NCBI GenBank assembly: GCA_003224135.1
Contig: QHYO01000259.1
Location: 776-10,673 of the forward strand
Length of the DNA: 9,898 nt
Reading direction: 5' to 3'
Source of the DNA: Acidobacteriota bacterium
GTDB lineage: Bacteria > Acidobacteriota > Terriglobia > Acidiferrales > UBA7541
In this document: positions 1-6,944 of the stretch, one piece after another
How positions within the stretch are numbered: the stretch's first letter is position 1
Layout of the letters: the number at the start of each line of letters is the position of its first letter
Made by a program: the position numbers and the translations under genes
The notes under the pieces: generated by a model
Database searches by the model: none
What the model was told of the DNA's origin: nothing
The model's input: only the letters and a program-made list of their open reading frames with translations

Positions 1-2
1 GA

Positions 3-893
3 TTTACATTGTTAGGCACACACGTTGTGGCGCAATACGGTTGGGGGCTGTTTGTTGGTTTGCCGTTCTGTCTCGGTTTGTTCGCCGTCTTGACGCATAG
101 CTACCACGAGCCCCGGGGTTTCGGCGAATGTATGACCGTGGCTATTTTGCCGGTGGCGATTCTCGGTTCCATTCTGTTTTTTGTCGCAATTGAAGGTGCG
201 ATTTGCCTTGCCATGGCCGCGCCCCTGGCGAGTTTGCTGGCTTTGCTTGGCGGAAGCCTCGGCTACGGGATTCAGGCGGCTCACTGGGGTAGGCGAAATG
301 CTCCCGCAATGCTCTCGATCGCCGTACTGCTGACGCCCGGATTTTACAGTGTTGAACAGTTCACGAGGCCGCAGCCCAGAACCTTTGAAGTAAAAAGTGC
401 GATCGAGATAAATGCGCCGGCAGCTCAAGTGTGGCGGAAGGTCGTGGCATTCAACGAGATTCCACCGCCCAAAGAATCCCTGTTTCGCGCTGGTATTGCG
501 TATCCGATCCGCGCTGAAATCACTGGGCACGGTCCAGGCGCAGTCCGGCATTGCGTGTTTTCAACCGGACCTTTTGTCGAACCGATTATCGTCTGGGATG
601 AGCCACGTCTGTTACGTTTCAGCGTGACCGCGAACCCAGCTCCGCTAAATGAATTAACGCCCTACGGACACATCGAGCCGCAGCACCTGCACGGATACTT
701 TGAATCTCATCAGGGACAATTCTTGCTGACCGCACTGCCCGGCGGCCGCACTCGCATCGAGGGCACAACGTGGTACTCCCATTCCATGTGGCCTGAAACC
801 TACTGGCATTGGTGGTCGGATTACGTCATCCACCGCATCCATATGAGGGTCTTGGAACACATCAAAGCACAGGTGGAAGCAAGAACCGAGTGA
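3..893 (+). CDS. Membrane-anchored SRPBCC-domain protein, 5' end cut by the window edge
   Basis: The frame is open to the left edge, so the true start probably lies outside the window; the first in-window start codon is TTG at 9. Counting from that TTG, the N-terminal part (about residues 8-112) is strongly hydrophobic, with three to four predicted membrane segments around 8-30, 42-60, 62-90 and 98-113. A soluble C-terminal half (about 125-290) begins with the pattern FEVKSAIEINAPAAQVWRKV, typical of SRPBCC (START/polyketide-cyclase-like) folds, where a beta strand is followed by 'APxxxVW'. Such domains bind hydrophobic ligands in a deep cavity. The membrane domain fused in front suggests a ligand-handling role at the inner membrane, but no substrate can be named. 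It converges on bshA with a 39-base gap and no clear terminator. Domain class is fairly sure; function is unknown. Confidence 0.75.
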   Translation, partial: FTLLGTHVVAQYGWGLFVGLPFCLGLFAVLTHSYHEPRGFGECMTVAILPVAILGSILFFVAIEGAICLAMAAPLASLLALLGGSLGYGIQAAHWGRRNAPAMLSIAVLLTPGFYSVEQFTRPQPRTFEVKSAIEINAPAAQVWRKVVAFNEIPPPKESLFRAGIAYPIRAEITGHGPGAVRHCVFSTGPFVEPIIVWDEPRLLRFSVTANPAPLNELTPYGHIEPQHLHGYFESHQGQFLLTALPGGRTRIEGTTWYSHSMWPETYWHWWSDYVIHRIHMRVLEHIKAQVEARTE

Positions 894-932
894 GGACTTG
901 GCTTGAAGCCGCTAGAGTGGTAACTCAAAATG

Positions 933-2072
933 CTAGGCCGAGGCGGCGCGAGTTTCTGACAGGACGCGCTGATAATAGCGCTCGTAGGAAGGGATGACGT
1001 CGTTGGCGCAGAATTTTCTTTTGGCGTTGATCCGGGCGAGTTGACCCATTTCGCGGCCACGGTCGGCACGTGACAAAAGGTCTACGGCGTACTTCGCCGC
1101 GGTTGCAACTTCGCCCGGCTGAATGAGATAACCGTCCACGTCGTGTTCAATTACTTCGGGAATTCCGCCCACGTTCGTTGCGATCACGGGCACTTCGCAA
1201 GCCATCGCTTCCAGAGCGGCTAATCCAAACGATTCCAACTGTGACGGCAACAGGAACAGGTCGGCATCAGATAGCAAGCGATACACCTGGTCCTGTTTGC
1301 CGAGGAAATGTACGTCTTTCTGCAGCTTCTTCTTGCGGACCAGGTATTCGGCAGCTCCGCGGTCAGGTCCGTCGCCGATCAGCACGAGCTTCGCAGGCAT
1401 TTTCGCGCGGACCTGCGCAAAAATTTCAACAGTATCCGTAATGCGCTTCACGGGACGGAAGTTCGACAGGTGCATCAGGATCGGTTCGCCGGTGGGCGCC
1501 CACTTGGCGCGCTGCTCGGGATTCGGCCGGCGGACGTAAAGATCGCAGTTCACGAAATTCGGTATGACCTCAATCGGCCGCTTAATATCGAATTCCTTGA
1601 GCGTCTGATCCAGCAAGTATGTCGAAATTGCCGTAACTCCGTCGCTCTGTTCGATGGAAAACTTGGTGATGGGCAGATATGAACGGTTGCTGCCGACGAG
1701 CGTGATGTCTGTTCCGTGCAGCGTGGTGATAAACGGCAGGCGGCGAGGCGCGGCCATCGAACGCGCAAGCAGTGCGCTGACTGAATGAGGAATAGCGTAA
1801 TGGACGTGAAGTAGGTCCAAAGACTCGGCTTCAAAAACTTCAAGCATCTTGGTGGCGAGCGCCAGCGCATACGGTGGATGGTCAAAGAGGGGATACGACG
1901 CCACCTCAACCTCGTGAAAAAAGATGTGCGGGTCGTTCAGATTCATGCGAATCGGTGGGGCGTAGCTGATGAAGTGGACGTCGTGGTCGCGCGCGGCAAG
2001 CTCCTGACCGAGCTCCGTGGCAACGACGCCGGAGCCGCCGTAAGTTGGATAGCAGGTTATGCCGATACGCAT
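933..2072 (-). CDS. bshA: N-acetyl-alpha-D-glucosaminyl L-malate synthase BshA (bacillithiol biosynthesis)
   Basis: BshA is a GT4-family retaining glycosyltransferase (GT-B fold). It joins GlcNAc from UDP-GlcNAc to L-malate, the first step of bacillithiol synthesis in the cytoplasm. The 379-residue product starts MRIGITCYPTYGGSGVVATE, which is close to the family signature; the glycine loop is at 12-16. Other landmarks are HGTD at 119-122, the HLSNFRPVKR segment at 201-210 in the donor domain, and the EX7E motif (E280...E288 within ESFGLAALE) that contacts the donor sugar nucleotide. Length matches the usual 375-385 residues. The frame opens six codons earlier at a TTG (2090), but the family N-terminus fits the ATG at 2072. 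Upstream of it only a weak GGAA-type ribosome-binding site is seen. No bshB or bshC lies in the window, so the rest of the pathway must be elsewhere. Confidence 0.93.
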   Translation of the reverse strand: MRIGITCYPTYGGSGVVATELGQELAARDHDVHFISYAPPIRMNLNDPHIFFHEVEVASYPLFDHPPYALALATKMLEVFEAESLDLLHVHYAIPHSVSALLARSMAAPRRLPFITTLHGTDITLVGSNRSYLPITKFSIEQSDGVTAISTYLLDQTLKEFDIKRPIEVIPNFVNCDLYVRRPNPEQRAKWAPTGEPILMHLSNFRPVKRITDTVEIFAQVRAKMPAKLVLIGDGPDRGAAEYLVRKKKLQKDVHFLGKQDQVYRLLSDADLFLLPSQLESFGLAALEAMACEVPVIATNVGGIPEVIEHDVDGYLIQPGEVATAAKYAVDLLSRADRGREMGQLARINAKRKFCANDVIPSYERYYQRVLSETRAASA

Positions 2073-2124
2073 GGTTTCAAGGTTCCGCAAGACGCCGCAG
2101 CGAGGCTAACACACCCGCCCAGCG

Positions 2125-2138
2125 CTAGCTGCTAGAAT
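2125..2138 (+). promoter_or_regulatory. Candidate extended -10 promoter overlapped by an 11-bp palindrome
   Basis: TGCTAGAAT at 2130-2138 matches an extended -10 element (TGn followed by a TATAAT-like hexamer, here TAGAAT). It sits in the divergent gap between bshA and the thioesterase and points toward the thioesterase, giving a leader of roughly 120 bases. No good -35 box is visible. The perfect palindrome CTAGC-T-GCTAG (2125-2135) overlaps the element and could be an operator. This is a sequence-pattern call only. Confidence 0.4.
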
Positions 2139-2264
2139 GGCGGAGTCTTAGAGCCACCAAAATTCCGTGTCTTGGTGCTGTATTAGACGCAGGGCGCTGA
2201 AATCCGTGACATTGGGCGCGACGGATCGTTGGCATTGTCGCTGACACAGCAAAAGGGAGGTATT

Positions 2265-2789
2265 TTGGGCAAAGCAGGCAAACGCGAACTGGGAAAAGAG
2301 CACCTCGAGTTCGCTCAAAGCCGTATGAAACTGAGCAAATTCAGCGTCCTGGTCGGATTCGAGGTGGAGCACTTGTACGAGGGCGGCGCCATTCTTCGAA
2401 TGAAGGTGCAGGACCATCATCGCCAAATCCATAGCGTGGTCCACGGAGGTGTGATTGCCGCCCTGGCGGACACCGCTGCCGCGATTGCAGCGTACACGGT
2501 ATCTCCACCAGGGGTCGAACTGGTCACCATCGAGCTAAAGATCAACTATCTGCTGCCTATTGTTGAGGGTACGGTGGAAGCGGAAGGAAAAGTACTAAGG
2601 GCCGGTAGAAATTTCGTGGTTGTCGAATGCGACGTCAGGAATGACGAAGCCCAACTGGCCGCAAAGGCCCTTATGACGTTTGGCGCTGCAATGAACCGTT
2701 CACCGGAAACCGGAGCGGGAATACACCAAAGAGCCCACGTGGACCGCGCTAGAGCGAACCCCAAGGCGCGAACAAGAACTCCTAGCTAA
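2265..2789 (+). CDS. PaaI-family hotdog-fold thioesterase
   Basis: This is probably an acyl-CoA thioesterase of the PaaI/hotdog type, hydrolysing a small or aromatic acyl-CoA; the substrate cannot be read from the sequence. In the 174-residue product the hallmark HGGVIAALAD is at 60-69, with the HGG that starts the central hotdog helix and the acidic residue D69. It is followed by the long strand VTIELKINYLLPI and a second strand EGTVEAEGKVLRAGRNFVVV, the usual hotdog order. I chose the TTG at 2265 because AAGGGAGG lies just upstream at 2253-2260. The frame itself opens further up (TTG at 2229), and the ATG at 2324 is a shorter alternative. The last 30 or so residues are rich in Arg, Ala and Pro, look disordered, and extend past the fold. 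It is divergent from bshA and convergent with the Hfq-like gene, 2 bases apart. Confidence 0.85.
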   Translation: MGKAGKRELGKEHLEFAQSRMKLSKFSVLVGFEVEHLYEGGAILRMKVQDHHRQIHSVVHGGVIAALADTAAAIAAYTVSPPGVELVTIELKINYLLPIVEGTVEAEGKVLRAGRNFVVVECDVRNDEAQLAAKALMTFGAAMNRSPETGAGIHQRAHVDRARANPKARTRTPS

Positions 2790-2791
2790 GC

Positions 2792-3124
2792 CTACTCGTC
2801 CCCGTCGCCTTCTTTGTAAACGTACTTTATGGTGCGTTTGAAGATCATTAGGTTCGGGCTGCCCTGCCGGGTCAGTTTAATGCAGTCGTGGTCGTACCAC
2901 TCCACAATGCCGTGCAGCGTTTCGCCGTCCTCCAATACGACAGCCATCGGAGTGCGGGACTGCATCTGCTTAATCCAATAAAAATTCTCGGCATGCGTAA
3001 TCTCCGGTGGCGCAGGCTTCTTGCTTGGGGCGGGGCCACCATTGTGGTTTGGATGCGCGTTGCGAGGCGGGAGGGGCTCCTTTACATCGGAAAAGCCTGG
3101 GCGAAACATACGACGATTCACCAT
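2792..3124 (-). CDS. hfq: Hfq-like Sm-fold RNA-binding protein with Pro-rich N-terminal extension
   Basis: This is a 110-residue protein with an Sm-like domain at about 43-105. Aligned by eye to Hfq, Sm1 covers TPMAVVLEDGETLHGIVEWYD and Sm2 is NLMIFKRTIKYV. Hfq proteins form hexameric rings that bind small RNAs and mRNAs. The Sm2 motif here is FKRTI where classical Hfq has YKHAI, and the position of E. coli Phe42 in the proximal uridine pocket is Asp80 (E75-W-Y-D-H-D80). RNA preference may therefore differ. Residues 1-42 are basic and Pro/Asn-rich, probably disordered, and placed on the N-terminal side, unlike the C-terminal tail of enterobacterial Hfq. The start at 3124 is set by AAAGGAG six bases upstream; the frame is open 34 codons further but without family similarity. 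It lies 124 bases downstream of holB on the same strand. The Sm fold is fairly sure; orthology to Hfq is likely. Confidence 0.8.
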   Translation of the reverse strand: MVNRRMFRPGFSDVKEPLPPRNAHPNHNGGPAPSKKPAPPEITHAENFYWIKQMQSRTPMAVVLEDGETLHGIVEWYDHDCIKLTRQGSPNLMIFKRTIKYVYKEGDGDE

Positions 3125-3130
3125 AAACAG

Positions 3131-3147
3131 CTCCTTTGGCCCAAAGG
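3131..3147 (-). promoter_or_regulatory. Ribosome-binding site of the Hfq-like gene inside a short hairpin
   Basis: On the plus strand 3133-3147 reads CCTTTGGCCCAAAGG, a perfect palindrome with 7-base arms around one base. In the mRNA it can form a 6-bp stem with a 3-base loop. The Shine-Dalgarno sequence AAAGGAG (minus strand, 3137-3131) overlaps the 3' arm, so five of its seven bases would be paired. That could modulate initiation; alternatively the palindrome is a DNA operator. The palindrome is directly visible; the regulatory role is inferred. Confidence 0.45.
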
Positions 3148-3248
3148 TAGGGAAAGTTTGCACCAATATGGGTGAGATGCGCTCTGTGAGCAGCGGGTTA
3201 CAGTTGCGCGAGAAAAGTTCTGGCATTTTAAGCCCGGGAACTTAATTG

Positions 3249-4364
3249 CTATTCTCGTGAAATAAGAGAAGGAGCAAGTTCGGCCGCCAGAGCATCGAGG
3301 CCGAGTTGCCGATTAAGGTTGCGGCGCGCACCCGCAGCAAGCTGATCGAGCCCGCGCAAACCGCGCATCACCCAGCCCGCGTCAATTCGCCTTGCGACGC
3401 TCGCGAGTTCCTTGCAGAGCGGCGCATTGCGAAGCTGCGGCGAATCAATGCCCGAAGTGAGTTCGAGAAGGTCGGAGAGCAGGCTATAAAAAACTGAAAG
3501 CTGTTCTTCGAAAGAGATTTCCCGGTCTTTCGAAATTATGTTGGTCTGCGCAAAAACTTGCCCGAATTCCTCGCCACGCGCCGCACGCTCCAGTATCTTC
3601 AGCCCATTTCGCCGTCGCAGGCTTTCCTTTTCGGCATCCATCTCAAGCGCGTAGCCTGGGCTGCCTTCCGAAAGCTGGGCAGCAAGGCGGATGGCTGCAG
3701 GGGCAAGATCGGACTTTTCCTTGAGGATAGATTCGACTTCCGCAGCCGGCAAGGGCGCAAAGTGGAATTGCAGGCATCTTGAAACAATCGTCGGTAGAAG
3801 CGAGTACGGCGAAGGCGCCGTCAGAATCAGAGTGGCCGAGCTCGGGGGTTCCTCCAGAATCTTCAGAAACACGTTTGCCACGTCCCACCGCATGGTTTCC
3901 GCGCCATCGATGATGAAAACCCGCCTCCTGCCCATCGGCTGAAAGTAAGCGGCGCGCTGAACGGCACGAAGCTGGCCGATCCTCAGCATCGGGCGCGCCA
4001 CTGGCGACTTCAGGCGAACAGGATCAGGAACGAGCGCCCAAACGTCGGGATGCGATTGAAGGATTAGCGGGACACGTTCGACGGTGGCGGCATCAGCGCC
4101 TTCACCGCGCTCGGCCAAGCCTTGCTCCATCAGCCGTTGTGGCTCGGCGAGCAGCGCAATACGCTGGCAGGTATGGCACTCGCCGCAGGCATCGTCGTTT
4201 AGCCGTTCGCAATTTGCGGCCTGCGCAAAGAGACGTGCGAGTGTGTATTTGCCGACTCCTCGCGGTCCCGTAAATAAGAATGCGTGTGGCACACGCCCAA
4301 CACGCAATGCTCCGCGAAGTGCGGCAACAATCTGCGGATTGCCCAGAAATTCGGAGAAAGCCAT
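3249..4364 (-). CDS. holB: DNA polymerase III subunit delta' (clamp loader)
   Basis: This is a clamp-loader AAA+ subunit that works with DnaX and delta to place the beta sliding clamp on DNA. The 371-residue product starts near the usual 'F.G...i...L..a...gr..HA.LF.G' pattern: LGNPQIVAALRGALRVGRVPHAFLFTG. Walker A is GPRGVGKYT (33-41). A zinc module follows with C52, C60, C63 and C66. The Walker B-like segment is VFIIDGAE (149-156), and the SRC motif carrying the arginine finger is S195-R196-C197. Between the zinc module and HPDVW (about 70-107) there is an insertion of roughly 30 residues beyond the compact form. The ATG lies 2 bases after the tmk stop with AAGGAG 11 bases upstream (4376-4381), so the two are almost certainly co-transcribed. 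Intact Walker A means a DnaX-like ATPase is conceivable, but length and context fit delta'. Confidence 0.9.
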   Translation of the reverse strand: MAFSEFLGNPQIVAALRGALRVGRVPHAFLFTGPRGVGKYTLARLFAQAANCERLNDDACGECHTCQRIALLAEPQRLMEQGLAERGEGADAATVERVPLILQSHPDVWALVPDPVRLKSPVARPMLRIGQLRAVQRAAYFQPMGRRRVFIIDGAETMRWDVANVFLKILEEPPSSATLILTAPSPYSLLPTIVSRCLQFHFAPLPAAEVESILKEKSDLAPAAIRLAAQLSEGSPGYALEMDAEKESLRRRNGLKILERAARGEEFGQVFAQTNIISKDREISFEEQLSVFYSLLSDLLELTSGIDSPQLRNAPLCKELASVARRIDAGWVMRGLRGLDQLAAGARRNLNRQLGLDALAAELAPSLISRE

Positions 4365-4366
4365 TG

Positions 4367-5065
4367 TCAGGGATTCTCCTTGTGCGGAGCAAAGCAGGGA
4401 AGGACCGCGGCTAGAATCTCAGCGGATATTTCCTCGGGCGAACGGATCACCTGCTTTGCGTCGTCGAAGCATTCGATCGTCTTCCAGTTCGACCCACGAG
4501 CCAATAAGTCGTACATCGCTGCGGCATCCTGTAAATGACGAATATTAGACTCCAGGATGTCATGTGCCGCGTCAGTGTACTTACGTGCGGATTTTTTCGC
4601 CACAAGAGTCTGTGCCTCGTGCGGCGGAAGCCGCAGGTACAGCACGAGGTCTTCCTTCGGCAACTCATAAATGTTGTATTCGAGATGTTCGATCCACGCG
4701 CGGAATTCCGCTCGTTTCTCCGGCGCCGTGCGTGCGCTCTGGTGCGCCAGATTTGAACCAACGTAACGGTCGGCAAGAACCACTCCGCCGCTTTCGAGCG
4801 CGGCTACGATCGGCCGCTTGCCTTCAAAGCGATCGCCTGCGTAAAGCAAGGCCGTGAAGTGTGGGTCTACCGAATCGAGCGGCCCAAAATTGCCATTGAG
4901 AAACTGGCCGACCATTTTGCCGAACCACGAGTCATAATGGGGGAAACCTGTCGACAAAACCAGGTGCCCGCGCGATTCGAGTTCACGCGCCAAAAGACGC
5001 ACCTGCGTTTGCTTGCCGCTGCCGTCGATTCCTTCCACGGCGATAAGTTTTCCGCGCTCGCCCAT
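4367..5065 (-). CDS. tmk: Thymidylate kinase (dTMP kinase)
   Basis: The enzyme phosphorylates dTMP to dTDP with ATP in the dTTP pathway. The 232-residue product begins GKLIAVEGIDGSGKQTQ, with the P-loop at about 12-20. The residue after the P-loop lysine is Gln (GKQT) rather than Ser/Thr, a form I know from a branch of bacterial TMP kinases (for example clostridial ones). Other landmarks are FPHYDS (41-46), FLNGNFG (55-61), the LYAGDRF segment with D78-R79, and the DRYVGSN motif at 99-105 that binds dTMP. Length is slightly above the common 205-215. ATG at 5065 is preferred over the TTG directly before it, because it gives the family-like N-terminus; only a weak GGAA site lies upstream. The stop is 2 bases before holB. 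It is divergent from yggS across an 81-base gap. Confidence 0.92.
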   Translation of the reverse strand: MGERGKLIAVEGIDGSGKQTQVRLLARELESRGHLVLSTGFPHYDSWFGKMVGQFLNGNFGPLDSVDPHFTALLYAGDRFEGKRPIVAALESGGVVLADRYVGSNLAHQSARTAPEKRAEFRAWIEHLEYNIYELPKEDLVLYLRLPPHEAQTLVAKKSARKYTDAAHDILESNIRHLQDAAAMYDLLARGSNWKTIECFDDAKQVIRSPEEISAEILAAVLPCFAPHKENP

Positions 5066-5085
5066 CAATGGTTTTTGTTCCGTGC

Positions 5086-5096
5086 GTTAGTCTAAC
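5086..5096. repeat. 11-bp palindrome in the tmk/yggS divergent gap
   Basis: GTTAG-T-CTAAC is a perfect inverted repeat with 5-base arms around one base. It lies about 20 bases upstream of the tmk start and 50 bases upstream of the yggS start, where an operator or a -10 region would be expected. On the tmk strand it contains TAGACT, a possible but poor -10. A short palindrome like this can arise by chance. Confidence 0.3.
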
Positions 5097-5146
5097 CGGA
5101 CCTGACGGAAGCCGCAAAGCCGCACGTGGTACGATTTTAATTGTGT

Positions 5147-5866
5147 ATGAGCGAATCCGGCTTACAGGAGCGAATCGCGGCGATCCGCGAACGAATTGCG
5201 GCAGCGGCGAAACGTGCTGGACGCCGAGCGGACGAGATCACGCTGATCGCGGTGTCGAAGACTCATCCTGCCGACGCTATCCGCGCTGCCTTTGAGCTCG
5301 GCATTCATCATTTCGGCGAGAATCGCGTTCAGGAATGGGAAGGGAAGCGCGCACCACTAGCAAACTTGCCTGCGCAGTGGCACCTGATCGGACATTTGCA
5401 AAGTAACTAGGCCGTGAAGGCTGCGAGAATCTTTCATAGTGTGGATTCTGTCGACGATTTCGCACTCGTGAAGCGCCTCGATCGCGCGCGGGCTGATGCC
5501 GCTGAACCACAAAAACTGCGTGTGCTCATTGAAGTGCGAATCGCGCCGGAAGAAACGAAGAGCGGCATCGAACGCGAGGGGCTAACCGCGCTCGCCGACC
5601 AAGTCTCCACGTTGAATCAGCTCGATTTGCAAGGGCTGATGTGCATCCCGCCGTTTCTGGAAGATGCGGAAAAAGTTCGGCCGTATTTCGGCGACCTACG
5701 CGTCTTAAGAGACGATTTGGAACGGAAGCTCGGAAAAAAGCTGCCAGCCTTATCGATGGGAATGTCTCACGATTTCGAAGTGGCCATCGAAGAAGGCGCA
5801 ACAGAAGTTCGGATAGGCACGGCAATGTTTGGAACTCGCGCCTCACCGCGGCATCCAACCGGCTAG
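5147..5866 (+). pseudogene. yggS: YggS/PROSC-type PLP homeostasis protein, interrupted by an in-frame amber codon
   Basis: YggS-family proteins carry pyridoxal phosphate on a lysine in a TIM-barrel and keep PLP and amino-acid metabolism balanced; they have no firm catalytic activity. From ATG 5147 the frame gives 239 codons, matching the usual 225-240. It shows the PLP-lysine motif AVSKTHP (K38), HHFGENRVQE (55-63), WHLIGHLQSN (78-87), and near the C-terminus MSHDFEVAIEEGATEVRIGTA. Codon 88 (5408-5410) is TAG exactly where relatives have the Lys of LQSNK. Reading resumes in the same frame with strong family similarity to the end, so one AAG-to-TAG change explains it. As read, the first product is 87 residues. 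A GTG at 5414 could restart translation, but that product would lack the PLP lysine. It is followed 13 bases later by the Old Yellow Enzyme gene. Nonsense mutation and sequencing error cannot be told apart here. Confidence 0.85.
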
Positions 5867-5879
5867 AGGACACTTGAGG

Positions 5880-6938
5880 ATGAACCTTTTTAGTTCGATT
5901 CGTTTGAGGGAAGTGGAGCTAAAGAATCGCATCGTGGTTTCGCCGATGTGCGAGTACTCCGCGTTGGATGGACACCCTCAAACGTGGCATCTGGTACATC
6001 TCGGTAGCCGCGCGGTGGGCGGATCCGGACTCGTGTTCACCGAGGCAACGGCGGTTGAAGAGCGCGGGCGAATTTCGCTCGGCGACACGGGTATTTATCT
6101 TGATGCGCACGTGGAATCGTGGCGCCCCATCGCAAAGTTTATCCGTGAGCAGGGCGCGGCGCCGGGAATGCAATTGGCGCATGCTGGGCGAAAAGCAAGC
6201 GTCATGGTTCCTTGGCTTGGCGGTAAACCGCTTGAACGGAAAGATGGCGCGTGGGAAACGGTCGCTCCAAGCGCGATTGCGTTTGACGCCGGCTATCCCA
6301 CGCCACGTGCCCTGGCGATAGCGGAGATCGTATCGCTGGTGAAGGCATTTGCTAAGGGCGCAGTACGCGCCCTGGAGGCGGGATTCGAGGTGTTGGAGAT
6401 TCACGCGGCGCATGGCTATCTGCTGCACGAATTTTTGTCTCCGCTCTCGAATCACCGCAGGGACGAATATGGCGGAAGCTTCGAAAACCGTACTCGGCTA
6501 GTCGTGCGCGTGGCAGAGGCCGTGCGAAATGAGTGGCCGGAACGTCTGCCACTTTTCTGTCGCATCTCGGCGACAGATTGGAAAGAGGGGGGCTGGGATT
6601 TGCCGCAGTCGGTCGAACTGGCGAAGTTGCTAAAAAGGAGCGGCGTCGATCTGATTGATGTTTCGAGCGGCGGACTTGTGCCGAACGTCAAAATCCCCCT
6701 CGGACCGGGTTATCAATTGCCGTTTGCAGTGGCGATTCGGGGGGAAGCGGGAATCGCCACGGGCGGCGTGGGCTTAATCACGGAGCCCGCGCAGGCAGAG
6801 ACTGTTTTGACAAACGGACAGGCTGATTTGGTGTTTCTGGCGCGCGAGTTTCTGCGCGATCCGTACTGGGCGCGGCGGGCAGCGAAACAATTGGGCGTAA
6901 CCATCAAGCCGCCAGTGCAGTACGAACGGGCCTGGTAA
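5880..6938 (+). CDS. namA: YqjM/NamA-type Old Yellow Enzyme (NADPH:flavin ene-reductase)
   Basis: This is an FMN-dependent ene-reductase of the thermophilic-like Old Yellow Enzyme class. It uses NADPH to reduce activated C=C bonds of enones, and related enzymes also act on nitro compounds. The 352-residue product follows Bacillus YqjM nearly end to end. It has the SPMCEY motif, with C24 and Y26 matching YqjM Cys26 and Tyr28 at the flavin. HAAHGYL carries the substrate-binding pair H175/H178, followed by EFLSPLSNHRRDEYGGS. R228 lies in CRIS. The C-terminal QYERAW has R350 at the position of the YqjM arginine finger that reaches the neighbouring subunit. A longer loop at about 108-127 recalls XenA-like members. 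ATG 5880 is chosen over an earlier in-frame ATG (5829) inside yggS because GAGGA (5866-5870) precedes it and similarity begins there. It is probably co-transcribed with yggS and yggU. Confidence 0.93.
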   Translation: MNLFSSIRLREVELKNRIVVSPMCEYSALDGHPQTWHLVHLGSRAVGGSGLVFTEATAVEERGRISLGDTGIYLDAHVESWRPIAKFIREQGAAPGMQLAHAGRKASVMVPWLGGKPLERKDGAWETVAPSAIAFDAGYPTPRALAIAEIVSLVKAFAKGAVRALEAGFEVLEIHAAHGYLLHEFLSPLSNHRRDEYGGSFENRTRLVVRVAEAVRNEWPERLPLFCRISATDWKEGGWDLPQSVELAKLLKRSGVDLIDVSSGGLVPNVKIPLGPGYQLPFAVAIRGEAGIATGGVGLITEPAQAETVLTNGQADLVFLAREFLRDPYWARRAAKQLGVTIKPPVQYERAW

Positions 6939-6944
6939 GCGATC

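Noticed and set aside
12..551. A 179-codon minus-strand open frame opposite the SRPBCC membrane gene
   Set aside because: The translation is rich in Arg, Gln and His without any domain pattern; the opposite strand gives a clear membrane-plus-SRPBCC protein.
894..932. Bidirectional terminator between the convergent SRPBCC gene and bshA
   Set aside because: Only a 3-bp stem (GAG...CTC) can be formed and there is no T-tract on either strand.
3125..3226. 34-codon N-terminal extension of the Hfq-like protein
   Set aside because: A strong AAAGGAG site lies six bases before the inner ATG at 3124, and the extension shows no conserved features.
5408..5410. Reassigned amber codon (alternative genetic code or pyrrolysine) as the explanation of the yggS interruption
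   Set aside because: bshA, holB and the Hfq-like gene all end at TAG where their families end, and YggS is not a known pyrrolysine protein; a mutation or read error is simpler.
5919..6455. A 178-codon minus-strand open frame opposite the Old Yellow Enzyme gene
   Set aside because: It is wholly antisense to a gene with strong end-to-end family similarity, and has no motifs of its own.
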